Positions 17,190 through 30,295 of a stretch of DNA of 64,000 bases are shown here, piece after piece (position 1 is the first letter of the stretch; every line of letters starts with the position of its first letter). The position numbers and the translations under genes were made by a program. Origin of the DNA: an uncultured Ferrimonas sp. (lineage in GTDB: Bacteria > Pseudomonadota > Gammaproteobacteria > Enterobacterales > Shewanellaceae); assembly GCF_947489035.1 (NCBI RefSeq), contig NZ_CANLCI010000016.1, forward strand, positions 1 through 64,000, written 5' to 3'. The notes below the pieces were generated by a model. It worked only from the letters and a program-made list of their open reading frames with translations. It made no database searches and had not been told where the DNA came from.

Positions 17190-18506
17190 TTAGAAGCGGT
17201 AAGTTGCCTGCACCCCAGCCAGAATGGCATCGCCGGTTACTTCACCGTCGAAGGTGGCTCCCAGCTCTGGCGAGCTTTCCACAACCGGAGAATCCCCAAC
17301 CGAGGTCAGGTAGGTTAATGAGAAGTCTAAGGTCAGCTGCTCGCTGGCTTCATACGCCATGCCAGTGCTTAGCCACAACCGAGACGAGTCTGGGATGCTG
17401 AGCGAGCGGTGCTCATCGTCTACGGCGGTTTGGTCGTACGCGATCCCGCCGCGCCACAACCACTTATCGCTGGTACGCAGATCCGCGCCCACGGCAAAGC
17501 GCCAGTTGTCTTTGAACGTCTCTTCTTTGATGGTCTGCATCACGCCGTTCTCCAACTTCACTTCCAAGTCGGTAAACTCGCTCCAATCGGTCCACTTAAC
17601 CGACGCTGACATGCGCAGGTTTGGGGTTAATTGGTGCGCCGCGGCCAATTCAGCAAACCCCGGCAGGGTAACGTCCATCGACGCGGGCAAGGTCAGGTGG
17701 CTCTGACTGGCGGGATTAAACACTTTGTAATCCCCTTCCAAGCCCAGATCGATGGCGCTGTGGTAAGCCAAACCCAGCGAGTGGCCTTCGTTAGAGCGCC
17801 AGTGGAAGCCAAGGTTGTAGCCATAGCTGATGCTGTCGTCGCCGACAACGCTACGCAGCACGGTGCCACCGGGTGGGTAGGCCGGCGCTTGACCGGCACC
17901 AATTAAGGCGGCGTTGATCGGATCGGCCCAGCCCGGCATGTTGCCGACAATCTCGCCTTCGGCGTACAGCACCCGCAAGCCAAAACCGATGCTGTAGTGG
18001 TCGTTGATGGCGTAAGCCACGTTCGGGTTCAGCTCAACGGTGGTGACTTCCGTTTTGGTGCCCAAGAAGGCCGCGCCGTGATCGTCGCTTGGCAATTCAC
18101 TGGCCAAGCCGTAGTTGGAGATCAAGCCAATGCCGTAGGCCCAGGTATCATTCAACTTGTGGCTAAAGAAGAAGTTTGGCACCACGGCGCTTGGCACCAG
18201 CTCAGACACGTTGGCCGCTTCTTGGTAGATAGGCGATCCATCCACTGGGCTGTAAACGGTGACGTTGCCATCGGCTTCCACGTTGGGATCGATGTAAATC
18301 GCCCCAGTAGAGATCTGCATCCCATCCAAGGCCAGCAACATCGCGGCGTTGCGGCCTTGGCTGGCGGCGTTATCCGCCAGTGCAGCAGCACCAGCATAAG
18401 CGCGACCCAATCCAGTCGCAGAGGTTTCCGCCAGCTGGAACCCAGCGGCACTGGCCTGCCCGCTTAATAGCGCGGCAACCACCAAAGATAATTTACGGAA
18501 CTGCAT
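17190..18506 (-). CDS. fadL: Long-chain fatty acid outer-membrane transporter FadL
   Basis: A 438-residue outer-membrane protein of the FadL/TodX family, forming a 14-strand barrel with an N-terminal plug. The signal peptide ends in ASA, and the mature protein begins AGFQLAETSATGLGRAYAG. This is followed by AALADNAASQGRNAAML, where the usual NPA motif reads RNA. The C-terminus ends in an aromatic residue (TYRF), the signal for BAM insertion. Start 18506 is supported by GTGGAGAAG upstream. It imports long-chain fatty acids; their odd-chain members yield propionyl-CoA, which could feed the prp pathway (inference). Confidence 0.92.
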   Translation of the reverse strand: MQFRKLSLVVAALLSGQASAAGFQLAETSATGLGRAYAGAAALADNAASQGRNAAMLLALDGMQISTGAIYIDPNVEADGNVTVYSPVDGSPIYQEAANVSELVPSAVVPNFFFSHKLNDTWAYGIGLISNYGLASELPSDDHGAAFLGTKTEVTTVELNPNVAYAINDHYSIGFGLRVLYAEGEIVGNMPGWADPINAALIGAGQAPAYPPGGTVLRSVVGDDSISYGYNLGFHWRSNEGHSLGLAYHSAIDLGLEGDYKVFNPASQSHLTLPASMDVTLPGFAELAAAHQLTPNLRMSASVKWTDWSEFTDLEVKLENGVMQTIKEETFKDNWRFAVGADLRTSDKWLWRGGIAYDQTAVDDEHRSLSIPDSSRLWLSTGMAYEASEQLTLDFSLTYLTSVGDSPVVESSPELGATFDGEVTGDAILAGVQATYRF

Positions 18507-18976
18507 ACTTCTCCACATCCATTTGGCGTTGTTATTATTGCCGACGATCTTAGAAGGTTGCCATCCAGTTACAATCCCCCTAACTCAGTTCACCCAAATC
18601 TGCCTTAGATCACACTTTCTCTAGCCGGTTCCCCCCGTTTTGCCGATGGGAATAGAGTAAAAACTTCACAATTGGCCGCACAGCAGTACGCCGAAAATAA
18701 GAGCAAATACTCTAATTTGGGCTTTTTACAGAGAAGATTGGGCTTATTATCGGCAAAACTGCAATATCTTGCGGCGAAAAGCCGACAACAACCGCGAGTG
18801 ACTGAACTTATTGACGCTGCGATTGTTGTCGTTGGATGGCGGGATCACGCTGCAGCGACGGTAACGGCTGCAGCGAACGGTAATGGGGTGCTGCCGACTA
18901 GGTAACAGCAAATCGGCCGCGATGACGTCAGTCAGCGGCCCCGTGCGGCACCTCAGATCACCTCAACGGGGCCAGT
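18507..18976. other. Intergenic region between fadL and leuD
   Basis: About 470 bases with no convincing gene. It holds the fadL promoter region, with a half CRP-like site (TCACA at 18610-18614). It also has an inverted repeat CGACAACAA (18783-18791) / TTGTTGTCG (18823-18831), and a GGCCCCGT / ACGGGGCC pair (18937-18944 / 18966-18973) just beyond the leuD stop that could form a weak 3' stem. A 77-codon plus-strand frame (18672-18905) starts at TTG without a Shine-Dalgarno site and was not accepted. Confidence 0.45.
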
Positions 18977-19564
18977 TCAACGCCAGATCGGCTGCTGCGC
19001 TTCAAAGGCGCGGATCTGCGCCTGTAACGCCAGGGTTTCGCCGATGGGGTCCAAGCCATGAAGCAGGTTATGCCGCGCCGCCGCATCCAGCTCAAAGGGG
19101 TAACGCCGATCTTGATCATCCACCACCACCCGTTGCTGCAGATCAACAAGAATCGGAGCGGCCGTTGCCACCAGCGCGTCGATGTCGGCCGAAGGCAACA
19201 CCACCGGCAACAAGCCATTATTCAGCGCGTTTTGGTAGAAGATGTCGGCAAAGCTGGCGGCGATCACCACCTTAAAGCCAAAATCCGCCAACGCCCACGG
19301 CGCATGCTCACGGCTGGAGCCACAGCCAAAATTAACCCCGGCCAGCAAGATGCTGGCTTGCTGGTACGGCGCTTGGTTCAACACAAAGTTAGGATCGGGC
19401 TGCTGCCCAGCCTCATCAAGGTAGCGCCAATCGTGAAACAGGTGCACACCGAAACCATCGCGGCTCACTTTGGCTAAGAACTGTTTCGGGATCAGCTGAT
19501 CGGTATCGATGTTGGCGTGCAACAACGGCGCGGCAATGCCGCGATGGCAAGTAAAAGGCTGCAT
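18977..19564 (-). CDS. leuD: 3-isopropylmalate dehydratase small subunit
   Basis: LeuD forms the swivel-domain subunit of isopropylmalate isomerase with LeuC, converting 2- to 3-isopropylmalate in leucine biosynthesis. The protein is 195 residues. The start [14 protein letters not shown] is followed by the conserved [13 protein letters not shown] and the substrate loop [17 protein letters not shown]. It starts one base after the leuC stop, so the two subunits are coupled. It is the last gene of leuABCD. Confidence 0.96.
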   Translation of the reverse strand: MQPFTCHRGIAAPLLHANIDTDQLIPKQFLAKVSRDGFGVHLFHDWRYLDEAGQQPDPNFVLNQAPYQQASILLAGVNFGCGSSREHAPWALADFGFKVVIAASFADIFYQNALNNGLLPVVLPSADIDALVATAAPILVDLQQRVVVDDQDRRYPFELDAAARHNLLHGLDPIGETLALQAQIRAFEAQQPIWR

Positions 19565-19565
19565 C

Positions 19566-20975
19566 TTAATGGCACTCCTGCAAAGTACGAACATCAACAA
19601 AGTGGCCGGTTACCGCGGCCGCGGCTGCCATTGCTGGGCTGACCAAGTGGGTGCGGCTGCCCCGCCCCTGTCGCCCTTCAAAATTACGATTGGAGGTGGA
19701 TGCGCTGCGCTGTGTGGCGCCCAAGCGATCTTCATTCATGCCTAAGCACATGGAGCACCCCGGCAAGCGCCACTCAAAACCGGCGGCGGTAAACACCTTA
19801 TCCAGCCCCTCTTGTTCCGCTTGCCGCTTCACCCGTTGCGATCCCGGCACCACAATGGCCTGCACCTGGGGGGCCACACTGCGCCCTTTTGCGATGGCGG
19901 CGGCGGCGCGCAGATCTTCAATGCGGGAATTGGTGCACGAACCAATGAACACCACATCTACGGCCACGTCGGCCATCCGCTGCTGCGGCTGCAGATCCAT
20001 ATAGGTCAGTGCTTTGGTCGCCGCACTTTGGCTGATTAAATCGCTGATCTTGGCCGGATCCGGCAAGGGCTGATCCACCGCCACCACTTGCCCAGGGTTG
20101 GTGCCCCAGCTGATCTGCGGGGCGATGCTACTGGCGTCTAACTGCACCGTGGCATCAAATTGGGCGTTGGCATCGCTGTGTAACTGTGCCCAATCATGGC
20201 AAGCCTGCTGCCACGCTGCGCCGCTCGGCGCGTATGGTTTGCCCTGCAGGTAATCGATGGTGGTTTGATCTGGGGCGATAAGCCCCGCTTTGGCGCCTAA
20301 TTCGATGGCCATGTTGCACACCGTCATCCGCCCTTCCATGCTCAGCGCACGGATGGCGCTGCCGCAGAACTCAACCACATAGCCGGTGCCACCACCGTGG
20401 CCAACCGCCCCAATGATCGCCAGCACCATATCCTTGGCACTCACCCCAAAGCCCAGCTGGCCATTCACTTCTATCTTCATGGTTTTGGCTTTGCGTTGGC
20501 GCAGGGTTTGAGTGGCCAACACGTGTTCCACTTCGCTGGTGCCAATACCAAACGCAAGCGCACCAAAAGCACCGTGGGTGGCGGTATGGGAATCGCCACA
20601 CACAATGGTGCTGCCGGGCAGTGTTAACCCCAGCTCTGGCCCAATCACATGCACAATGCCTTGGTTTTGGTGGTGGATATCAAACAGCTCTATCCCAAAT
20701 TCAGCGCAGTTACGTTGCAGGGTTTCCACCTGAGTTCGTGCCAGCGCTGGCAGCGCCTCAATCGACGCGGTGGTGGTGGAGGTGTTGTGATCCATGGTGG
20801 CCGTGGTGCGCTCTGGTCGCGCCACAGTTCGCCCCGCGTGGCGCAAACCAGCAAAGGCTTGCGGCGAGGTGACTTCATGCACCAAGTGCCTGTCGATATA
20901 CAGCAGCGGCGTTTGCGCCGCTGCCACTTCGATTTGATGACTGGCCCAAATTTTGTCGTACAGAGTAAATGCCAT
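19566..20975 (-). CDS. leuC: 3-isopropylmalate dehydratase large subunit
   Basis: A 469-residue aconitase-superfamily subunit that carries the [4Fe-4S] cluster of isopropylmalate isomerase. Cluster cysteines are seen in [13 protein letters not shown] and in [14 protein letters not shown]. Start [14 protein letters not shown] at 20975 follows an AAGGAAGATC Shine-Dalgarno site and gives the standard length. The open frame continues upstream into the leuB end but has no better start. It lies between leuB and leuD. Confidence 0.96.
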   Translation of the reverse strand: MAFTLYDKIWASHQIEVAAAQTPLLYIDRHLVHEVTSPQAFAGLRHAGRTVARPERTTATMDHNTSTTTASIEALPALARTQVETLQRNCAEFGIELFDIHHQNQGIVHVIGPELGLTLPGSTIVCGDSHTATHGAFGALAFGIGTSEVEHVLATQTLRQRKAKTMKIEVNGQLGFGVSAKDMVLAIIGAVGHGGGTGYVVEFCGSAIRALSMEGRMTVCNMAIELGAKAGLIAPDQTTIDYLQGKPYAPSGAAWQQACHDWAQLHSDANAQFDATVQLDASSIAPQISWGTNPGQVVAVDQPLPDPAKISDLISQSAATKALTYMDLQPQQRMADVAVDVVFIGSCTNSRIEDLRAAAAIAKGRSVAPQVQAIVVPGSQRVKRQAEQEGLDKVFTAAGFEWRLPGCSMCLGMNEDRLGATQRSASTSNRNFEGRQGRGSRTHLVSPAMAAAAAVTGHFVDVRTLQECH

Positions 20976-20991
20976 GGTGATCTTCCTTAAT

Positions 20992-23612
<2,621 letters not shown>

Positions 23613-23637
23613 GTCTCTCTCCATCTTTTAAAGCCAT

Positions 23638-23665
23638 AAAAAAACCCGCGCAGTGCGCGGGTTTT
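23638..23665 (-). terminator. leu operon attenuator (terminator)
   Basis: On the minus strand, AAAACCCGCGCA / TGCGCGGGTTTT forms a strong GC-rich stem followed by seven T. It lies between the leucine-rich leader ORF and leuA, the position of a classic attenuation terminator. It is not the end of another gene. Confidence 0.88.
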
Positions 23666-23700
23666 GTGTTTGCTCGAGTCGTTGTCGTCAACCCACAGCC

Positions 23701-23760
23701 TCACCCCACGCAGCGTCCTGGCGGTAGTAGGCTTAGTAGAGTGCGGGTGTTCAACATCAT
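23701..23760 (-). CDS. leuL: leu operon leader peptide
   Basis: A 19-codon ORF, MMLNTRTLLSLLPPGRCVG, encoded upstream of leuA. It contains five Leu codons, four of them as two tandem CTA pairs. CTA is rarely used in the surrounding genes, which mostly use CTG. The leader is followed by a Rho-independent terminator at 23638-23665 and then leuA. This is the arrangement known from enteric leu attenuation: stalling at the CTA codons when charged tRNA-Leu is scarce would prevent terminator formation. It is far shorter than ordinary gene-calling limits. Confidence 0.85.
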   Translation of the reverse strand: MMLNTRTLLSLLPPGRCVG

Positions 23761-23799
23761 TACGATCGGGTCCGGTTAAAATGAAACTGCATTTTGTGA

Positions 23800-23832
23800 A
23801 TTTATAGTTACGAGCAACTGCTGCTTTGTCAA
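23800..23832 (-). promoter_or_regulatory. Putative leu operon promoter
   Basis: A consensus -35 TTGACA (minus strand, 23832-23827) is followed by an AT-rich TAACTATAAA -10 region after about 16-20 bases. It is placed to start transcription about 30-40 bases before the leader ORF. Confidence 0.55.
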
Positions 23833-23946
23833 TCAGTTTTTGTTCGCTTTACCAACGAAATAGCAATTCCCGCATTGAAACTTGCTAAGCTTTAACAGTG
23901 TCGATAGCCTCAGCGTGAATCCCCTCGGTTTACAAGGATTGTAACT

Positions 23947-25680
23947 GTGCATCACTGGCTGCTTGCTCTACTTTTGGGCTTACTTTTCACTGTGTCGGCA
24001 GCGGCAAGTGCAACCGATCCCCTTGATGAGATCGCGTTACTCAGCAGTGAGTTTGATAGCAGTGCCCTTCCCCCTCTAGAACGGTTAAAGCAGAGCCACT
24101 ACCCCAGTGCCAGCCCACAGTGGCAACGGCGTTGGCACATGCTGCGCTGCGATATCGCCGGCATCCAAAGTGACAGTCAAAATACGGAACTGCAGCTGCA
24201 AGAGCTTATCGCCTTAGAGAACAGCTCGCCTCTTAGCCGCATTGCCATCGGCATCTGTCAGGCCGCTCACTACTCCGCCGCACATGAGTTCACCTCAGAG
24301 GCCGAAACCCTAAGTTCGCTGCTCAGCGACACCCCAGCTTGGCCAGATCCCAACCTAGAAGCCCTGATCTGGTTGCGCCTTGGCTTAGCGCAAACCAATA
24401 TCAGCGACGACAGTCGAAGCTTAAAGAGCTTTTCCAACGCCATGAAGGTGTATGAGCGCCACCCCAACTCGACGCTTATTACCTTTAATGCGCCACTGAT
24501 GCACTACGGTATGGCTCGCTTATTTTACAAACTGGGCAATAGCGCTCGCACATTAGAGTCATACCAACTCGCGCTTGATTTAGTCCGCCCAGGCTCGGCC
24601 ATGGAATGGTTTCTGCGCTTTAATTACGCCAACTTTTTGAATAATTTAGACATGATCGAAGAGGCGGGCGAGCAACTCGATAAATTGCCAGAAACGCGGC
24701 CGCAATTTGCCGCAGCCGATGAAGGCTACGTACAGATGTTTTTCACCCGCTTCGCGCGCAGTAACGGCAATCGAGATAAAGCCCTAGAGCATATTGAGCT
24801 CGCGATCGCCGCCTTTGCCAACAGCCCCAATGAGTTTGGTTTAGGCAACTCCTATATCCAACGAGGCCGGATCCGAGTCAATCAAGGCGATCAAGGCGGT
24901 TGGCTTGATGTGCAGCGCGGGCAAGATATTTACCAAAAGCTGAACAGGATGGATCGCGTCGCTAATGTTGAGCTTTGGAACGCAAAGTACCTCGCGGATC
25001 AGCAACAATATCAGCAGGCGTATCAGGCCTTAAAACGGTACACCGAACTGAATGACGAACTGATGTCTGGCGAACAACGCACCGCCCTACTGAAACAACA
25101 ACAAGAGTTGGGTGAGCAGATGGATAAACATCGGCAGCGTTTGGCGATTACCGCCGAAGCCCACTATCAAGGGCAGCAGTCGCTGCTGCTGTGGCAAAGT
25201 TATGGCATTGCATTAACGATATTATTGCTGTTTTTCATCCTGTGGCGGCAGATTGTCCGTCGTTCAGAGCAGCTGCAACCGGTGCCAGTTCGCCAGCCAG
25301 AAGCGTTGATGGCCGAGGCGATCCAGCAAGCCAAGGATGCCGGTGATTCGATGCCGATGGTGTTGCTGCGGTTACAAGGCGAACAGCTTGATGTGGATCA
25401 GATCAGTCGCCAGCTCAGCAAAGATCTGCGCCCCCAAGACAGTTGCTTGCAACTGAACCCTCAGGATTTCCTCTTACTGTTGCCCTGGGCCAGTGATGCC
25501 GAGCTCAATTGGCGTTTTGATAGCTTGCCGAAACAACTGGGGGCGGTACACGTGGATCGCTACCAGATTGGCAAAGCGCGTCTGCATAACTTTGACGACG
25601 TCAGCAGCATCTTGCTGCGGCTGGAGTGCAACCTTACCAGCCACATCGCGCGGAACCGCCCGCAGCCTTTATCGGCTTAG
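23947..25680 (+). CDS. Exported TPR membrane protein with C-terminal cytoplasmic domain
   Basis: A 577-residue protein. A signal peptide or N-terminal anchor (to about residue 24) is followed by a long helical TPR-like region (about 100-390) with repeats such as residues 191-215 and 265-300. A single transmembrane helix near residues 415-437 ends in LLFFILWR. The last 130 residues should be cytoplasmic and look like a degenerate nucleotide-cyclase (GGDEF-like) fold, with no GGDEF or EAL catalytic motif (tentative). The start is GTG at 23947 after AAGGATTGTAAC. It is divergent from the leu operon. Likely a periplasmic-sensing signalling or scaffold protein; the partner is unknown. Confidence 0.7.
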   Translation: MHHWLLALLLGLLFTVSAAASATDPLDEIALLSSEFDSSALPPLERLKQSHYPSASPQWQRRWHMLRCDIAGIQSDSQNTELQLQELIALENSSPLSRIAIGICQAAHYSAAHEFTSEAETLSSLLSDTPAWPDPNLEALIWLRLGLAQTNISDDSRSLKSFSNAMKVYERHPNSTLITFNAPLMHYGMARLFYKLGNSARTLESYQLALDLVRPGSAMEWFLRFNYANFLNNLDMIEEAGEQLDKLPETRPQFAAADEGYVQMFFTRFARSNGNRDKALEHIELAIAAFANSPNEFGLGNSYIQRGRIRVNQGDQGGWLDVQRGQDIYQKLNRMDRVANVELWNAKYLADQQQYQQAYQALKRYTELNDELMSGEQRTALLKQQQELGEQMDKHRQRLAITAEAHYQGQQSLLLWQSYGIALTILLLFFILWRQIVRRSEQLQPVPVRQPEALMAEAIQQAKDAGDSMPMVLLRLQGEQLDVDQISRQLSKDLRPQDSCLQLNPQDFLLLLPWASDAELNWRFDSLPKQLGAVHVDRYQIGKARLHNFDDVSSILLRLECNLTSHIARNRPQPLSA

Positions 25681-27509
25681 TCCGCGCTGTCGGCGTAATC
25701 GCTGATCAACTGTAAGAACGGCGCGCCAAAACGCTCTAACTTCCGCTCGCCAACGCCATTGATCCCCAGCAACTCAAACGGCTGGGTCGGCATCTCTGCT
25801 GCCATCTCAGCTAAGGTCGCGTCGTTAAACACCACGTAAGGTGGCACCCCCGCTTCATCCGCCAGGGTGCGACGTAAATTCTTCAGCTTGGCAAACAGCT
25901 TGCGATCGTACTGCTGTGGCAACGCGCGGCTCTTACGGCCACTGCTCTTGGTCAACGCCAAGCGCGGTTGCGCCAGTTGCAGCGCACGCTCGCCCTTCAG
26001 CACCGAACGCGCCGCCGCCGTCAGCAGCAGCACCGAATGACGGGTAATGTCTTGGGTCAGTAAGCCGTGATGGATCAACTGACGGATCACCGACAGCCAA
26101 TGTTCGTGGCTTTTGTCTTTCCCAATGCCCCAGGTCGACAGTTTGTGGTGGCCGCGATCCTGCACCGGCTGCGAATTGCTGCCGCGCAATACCTCAATCA
26201 CGTGGCCAACCCCAAAGCGCTGACCCACTCGATACACGCAAGACAGCGCTTTTTGCGCGTCTTGGCTGCCGTCGTATTGCTGCGGTGGATCGGTACAGAT
26301 ATCGCAGTTGCCGCAAGGTTCGTGGCTGGGTTCATTAAAGTAGTTCAGCAGCACTTGGCGGCGACAGATCTGCGCCTCGGCAAAGGCCGCCATCGCATTC
26401 AGCTTGTGCACGTCGACCGGATTGGCGCCATTTTCCGCCTGATCCAGCAGGTGCCGCACTCGCGCAATGTCGCCGGGATCGAACAGCATTAACGCTTCCG
26501 ACTCTAAGCCATCACGGCCCGCACGGCCGGTTTCCTGATAGTAGCTTTCAATCGATTTAGGCAGATCCCAGTGCACCACAAAACGTACGTTTGATTTGTT
26601 AATACCCATCCCAAACGCCACCGTTGCCACCACAATGTCAACACGTTCACGTAAGAATGACTCTTGGGTGTGCGCGCGCTCATCGGCACTCATGCCCGCG
26701 TGATAGGCGGCCGCTGCATGGCCATTTTTGCGCAGCTTCTCCGCCACTTCATCCACTCTGCGGCGGCTGCCACAGTAGATGATCCCGGCGTTGCCTTTTT
26801 GCTGACGCAGGTACTCTTGCAGCTGCGCCAACGGTCGCAGCTTCTCCACCACGGTGTAGCGAATATTGGGGCGGTCAAAACTGGACAGGTGCCGATGCGG
26901 AGTCACTAAGCTCAGTCGCTCGACGATGTCGTGGCGGGTGGCCTCGTCAGCCGTGGCGGTTAACGCCATCACTGGGACCGCAGGGAACTGCTGCTTGATC
27001 CAGCCCATCTGCGCGTACTCAGGCCGAAAATCATGGCCCCACTGACTGATGCAGTGCGCTTCATCCACCGCCACCATCGACAGTGGCCACTGGCTCAGAC
27101 TCTGCCGCAGCCCCATCAATCGCTCTGGCGAGACATACAGCAGCTTGATCTCACCTTGGTGAATGGCGGCAAACAGTTGACTTACCTGCTCCCGATCAAG
27201 GCTAGAGTTCAGCGCCGCTGCCGCGACCCCACTTTGCCGCAGCGCATCCACCTGATCCTTCATCAACGAGATCAACGGCGAGATCACAATGGTCAATCCC
27301 GGCAGCATCAGCGCGGGCAACTGGTAACACAAACTCTTGCCGCCACCGGTGGGCATGATCACCAAACTGTCTTGCCCCGCCAGAGCCCGCTCGATAACGT
27401 CTCGCTGGCCAGGGCGAAAATCACGGTAACCGTAGATCTGCTGCAGCAAGGTGGCAGCACGGTCGGCAGAGCTGGATTCAGTTTGAGCATCAAGGCAAGC
27501 AGCGGTCAT
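25677..27509 (-). CDS. recQ: ATP-dependent DNA helicase RecQ
   Basis: A 610-residue RecQ with the full bacterial domain set. The helicase core has Walker [17 protein letters not shown] (Lys58), DEAH box [18 protein letters not shown], and [10 protein letters not shown]. The RecQ-Ct zinc domain has four Cys around residues 380-405 (Cys-xn-CGNCDIC). A winged helix and a C-terminal HRDC domain end the protein. RecQ unwinds DNA 3'->5' for the RecF pathway and fork repair. Its stop overlaps the end of the convergent TPR gene by four bases. Confidence 0.97.
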   Translation of the reverse strand: MTAACLDAQTESSSADRAATLLQQIYGYRDFRPGQRDVIERALAGQDSLVIMPTGGGKSLCYQLPALMLPGLTIVISPLISLMKDQVDALRQSGVAAAALNSSLDREQVSQLFAAIHQGEIKLLYVSPERLMGLRQSLSQWPLSMVAVDEAHCISQWGHDFRPEYAQMGWIKQQFPAVPVMALTATADEATRHDIVERLSLVTPHRHLSSFDRPNIRYTVVEKLRPLAQLQEYLRQQKGNAGIIYCGSRRRVDEVAEKLRKNGHAAAAYHAGMSADERAHTQESFLRERVDIVVATVAFGMGINKSNVRFVVHWDLPKSIESYYQETGRAGRDGLESEALMLFDPGDIARVRHLLDQAENGANPVDVHKLNAMAAFAEAQICRRQVLLNYFNEPSHEPCGNCDICTDPPQQYDGSQDAQKALSCVYRVGQRFGVGHVIEVLRGSNSQPVQDRGHHKLSTWGIGKDKSHEHWLSVIRQLIHHGLLTQDITRHSVLLLTAAARSVLKGERALQLAQPRLALTKSSGRKSRALPQQYDRKLFAKLKNLRRTLADEAGVPPYVVFNDATLAEMAAEMPTQPFELLGINGVGERKLERFGAPFLQLISDYADSAD

Positions 27510-27613
27510 CGATTATTCAGTTGGCGTTGGGCAATAAGGGCGCTATTTTACTGGAGCAGTCGTTACTTGTCTGCCTTGTAAAATTGGCGCTTAAATTCAA
27601 AAGGATAGGAATC

Positions 27614-28075
27614 ATGGCCGCACAATCAGAGCAGATCTTGGCAATGGCAGCCAACATCTTCTTAGAGAAGATCGCCTTTCATAAAATGCTGCAATTGCAG
27701 CTGCAACATTACAGTCTGGATCGGGTCGAGCTGGCCATCGATATGCGCCCCGAATTGATGGGTAACCCCCATCATCAGATCCTCCACGGCGGCGTTACCG
27801 CGACATTGCTGGATGGTGCCGCTGGCATGACCGCCCTCGCTGGCATCATCAACAATCACCCCGAACTGTCCGCCGCCGAGCTGGCCACCCGCTTAAGCAA
27901 CCTTGGCACCATCGACATGCGGGTCGATTACCTCCGCCCCGGTCGGGGGAACCGATTTATCGCCACCGGCCAAGTGATCCGTACCGGCAATAAAGTGGCG
28001 GTGATCCGCAGTGAACTGCACAACGAAGATGGCGAGCACATCGCCTTTGGCACCTGCACCTATTTGGTCGGCTAA
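27614..28075 (+). CDS. yigI: YigI-like hotdog-fold thioesterase
   Basis: A 153-residue hotdog-fold acyl-CoA thioesterase-like protein. The motif NPHHQILHGGVTATLLDGAAGM carries the usual Gly-Gly and Asp/Asn residues of the PaaI/YigI group, and RVDYLRPGR lies in the following strand. Start 27614 follows AAGGATAGGA. The longer frame from 27521 overlaps the recQ promoter region and is rejected. The neighbours recQ and rarD match the E. coli yigI locus. It is likely to hydrolyse medium- or long-chain acyl-CoA. Confidence 0.85.
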   Translation: MAAQSEQILAMAANIFLEKIAFHKMLQLQLQHYSLDRVELAIDMRPELMGNPHHQILHGGVTATLLDGAAGMTALAGIINNHPELSAAELATRLSNLGTIDMRVDYLRPGRGNRFIATGQVIRTGNKVAVIRSELHNEDGEHIAFGTCTYLVG

Positions 28076-28148
28076 GCCTAAAAAATATTCAGCCGCTAGC
28101 CCCGACGCAATGGCATAATGCAGCCCATTTTGTTTTTGAGTGGTCATC

Positions 28149-29066
28149 ATGCCAGAGCAACAGCTGCAACGCGGCACCCTGTACGCCATCGCCGCGTACG
28201 TTATGTGGGGCATTGCCCCCATCTATTTTGCCGCCGTTAAAACGGTGCCCGCAGATGAAATCCTAATGCATCGGGTGATCTGGTCGTTTTTGTTGGTGCT
28301 GGGGCTGGTGTTAGCGCAGCGTCAGTGGGGTCAAGTGCAGGCACTGCTGCGCCAGCCTAAAAAACTGGGGTTGTTGTTCATCACCGCCACCTTAATCGCC
28401 AGTAATTGGCTGGTGTTTATCTGGGCGGTCACCAACAACCACGTGATCGACGCCAGCTTGGGTTACTACATCAACCCGTTGTTTAACGTGGCGCTGGGCA
28501 TGTTGCTGTTAAAAGAACGGCCGGGGCGCTTTAGCCTGATCGCCGTAGCACTGGCGGCCATTGGCGTTTTATATCAGCTGTTTCAATACGGATCTGTGCC
28601 TTATCTGTCGCTGTTCTTGGCCTCAACTTTTGGGATCTACGGCTTGATCCGCAAGCAGATCAAGCTGCAAGCCACCACCGGTTTGCTGGTTGAAACGGCG
28701 CTTCTGTTGCCCTTTGCGCTGCTGTACTGGCTGCTGCTCGACAGCCCCAGTGCCAATCTGGCCCACAACAGCCTTACGATCAATGCGCTGTTGCTGGCCG
28801 CCGGGATCGTCACCACCTTGCCGCTGCTGGCCTTTAGCGCCGCCGCCATTCGCATTCCGTTTTACCTGCTGGGGATGCTGCAATACATCGGCCCAAGCTT
28901 AATGCTGATCATGGCACTGACGCTGTTTAATGAATCCTTTAAGCCAGAACAGATCGTCACCTTTGGCTGCATCTGGGCCGCCTTGGTGTTAATGAGCATC
29001 GAAGGGCTACAAAAAGCACACACTAAACGCAAAGCCAACCGCTCTGGGCGCGGGTTAACGCCTTAA
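28149..29066 (+). CDS. rarD: EamA-family transporter RarD
   Basis: A 305-residue inner-membrane protein with about ten transmembrane helices in two EamA halves. It begins RGTLYAIAAYVMWGIAPIYF, the RarD-type start, and includes ASNWLVFIWAVTNNHVIDASLGY in the second block. RarD is annotated as a drug/metabolite permease (chloramphenicol-sensitive phenotype); the natural substrate is not known. Start ATG 28149 is preferred to the GTG at 28140. It is followed by a strong terminator and sits downstream of yigI. Confidence 0.9.
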   Translation: MPEQQLQRGTLYAIAAYVMWGIAPIYFAAVKTVPADEILMHRVIWSFLLVLGLVLAQRQWGQVQALLRQPKKLGLLFITATLIASNWLVFIWAVTNNHVIDASLGYYINPLFNVALGMLLLKERPGRFSLIAVALAAIGVLYQLFQYGSVPYLSLFLASTFGIYGLIRKQIKLQATTGLLVETALLLPFALLYWLLLDSPSANLAHNSLTINALLLAAGIVTTLPLLAFSAAAIRIPFYLLGMLQYIGPSLMLIMALTLFNESFKPEQIVTFGCIWAALVLMSIEGLQKAHTKRKANRSGRGLTP

Positions 29067-29077
29067 CAGGCGTCATC

Positions 29078-29104
29078 AAAAAAGGGGCCCTTCGGCCCCT
29101 TTTT
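29078..29104. terminator. Bidirectional terminator between rarD and hemY
   Basis: AAAAGGGGCC / GGCCCCTTTT stem with a CTTC loop and flanking A/T tracts. It serves the convergent rarD and hem operons. Confidence 0.9.
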
Positions 29105-29125
29105 AACTCGTTACGCTGCAGTCGC

Positions 29126-30295
29126 TTAGCTCTGCATCAGCGCCAACATACGGCGGTAGTTACCCAGTGCCGCTTCTTGCTTACCTAACTGCTCTTGCAA
29201 GTTAATTAAGCTTTGTAAGCGCGCCACCGTGGCCTCGCCATCCAGTGCTTGTTGGCGATGCACTAACGCCGTATCCAAGCTCTTGCGCTGCTCAGCTAAG
29301 GCGCCGTAGCAATCCAGCAGCGCCGGATCTTGGCTGTCTTTGTACTTACGGCCAAGGATATTGGCGATCTCTTCCTCTGCCCCCGTTGCCGCCAGCAACA
29401 ACACCGCCAGCAACTGCGGTTGCGGTTGCGATTTGGACAGCTTATCCAGCATGAGGCTGCGGGCTTTTTCCGTTGCGCCTAAGCGGATCAAACCTTTGCC
29501 GTAAGCCGCTTGCAGCTCAGCCAGTTTCTTCTGGTTGCGCGGCAGCGCATCCCAGCGATTGGTTAAGCCATCGAGGGTGTCGCACAGCGCAAAGCGCGCT
29601 TGCTCGACCTCAATCGGCAGCTGCACCAACACATCGGCTGGCAGCGATTTGTCTTTGCTCACCGATGGGATCAATTGCGCCAGCGCATCCCAATCCTGTT
29701 GCTTGCGGAACAACGCCAACGCTAAACGGCGCACGGCGGGCTTCGCCTGGGTGCTGCTGTCTAGCGCATCGTATTGGGCCCGAGCTTGGCTTAGCTCGCC
29801 ATCGTCCATCAAGTAGCGGGCACGAGTGATTTGGGCTGTGGTCGCCGCTTCGGCTTGCTGCTCCGCTTGGGTCAGGTAGCTCTGCCAAGCATCGCGGTCG
29901 CCACGATGATGGGCAGCACGGGCGGCGGCCAAGAAGTTAATCATTGGCACTTCGCCCGCTTTGGCGCCTTTGGCCATCGCTTTTTCCGCTTTAACCCAAT
30001 CTTGCTCGGCCAAAGCCAAAAAGCCGTTCATGGTGTGTTGCTTGGCGCGCTTCTGGCCCCAACGCTTGGGCAGCAACAACGTTGCGCCAGTGACGTTGAT
30101 GGTTTTGATCAGCAGCCATTCCGCCACTTGCAACGCCCCAAACAACACCAAGCCGATGATCGCTAACGCCACAACCGAGGTTTCCACGGTGTAATCGGCG
30201 ATGGAGATCATCACGTAGCCTTTGTAGGCCACCAACTGCGGCCCAGCAATTAAGCCGATGATCACCAGCAGTGCATAGATCAGCAAACGGATCAT
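29126..30295 (-). CDS. hemY: HemY-type TPR membrane protein of the hem operon
   Basis: A 389-residue inner-membrane protein. Two N-terminal transmembrane helices (about residues 2-20 and 40-62) precede a HemY_N domain that includes AKQHTMNGFLALAEQDWVKAEKAM, followed by TPR-like helices to the C-terminus. This is the gammaproteobacterial HemY of unknown role, not the protoporphyrinogen oxidase of that name in Bacillus. Its start overlaps the hemX stop (ATGA). It is the last gene of hemCDXY and is thought to influence or scaffold late heme synthesis. Confidence 0.93.
   Translation of the reverse strand: MIRLLIYALLVIIGLIAGPQLVAYKGYVMISIADYTVETSVVALAIIGLVLFGALQVAEWLLIKTINVTGATLLLPKRWGQKRAKQHTMNGFLALAEQDWVKAEKAMAKGAKAGEVPMINFLAAARAAHHRGDRDAWQSYLTQAEQQAEAATTAQITRARYLMDDGELSQARAQYDALDSSTQAKPAVRRLALALFRKQQDWDALAQLIPSVSKDKSLPADVLVQLPIEVEQARFALCDTLDGLTNRWDALPRNQKKLAELQAAYGKGLIRLGATEKARSLMLDKLSKSQPQPQLLAVLLLAATGAEEEIANILGRKYKDSQDPALLDCYGALAEQRKSLDTALVHRQQALDGEATVARLQSLINLQEQLGKQEAALGNYRRMLALMQS

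Noticed and set aside
18672..18905. 77-codon plus-strand frame between fadL and leuD
   Set aside because: TTG start, no Shine-Dalgarno site, and no recognisable composition or motif.
19651..20039. Plus-strand frames opposite leuC
   Set aside because: They are antisense frames created by the GC-rich codon pattern of leuC.
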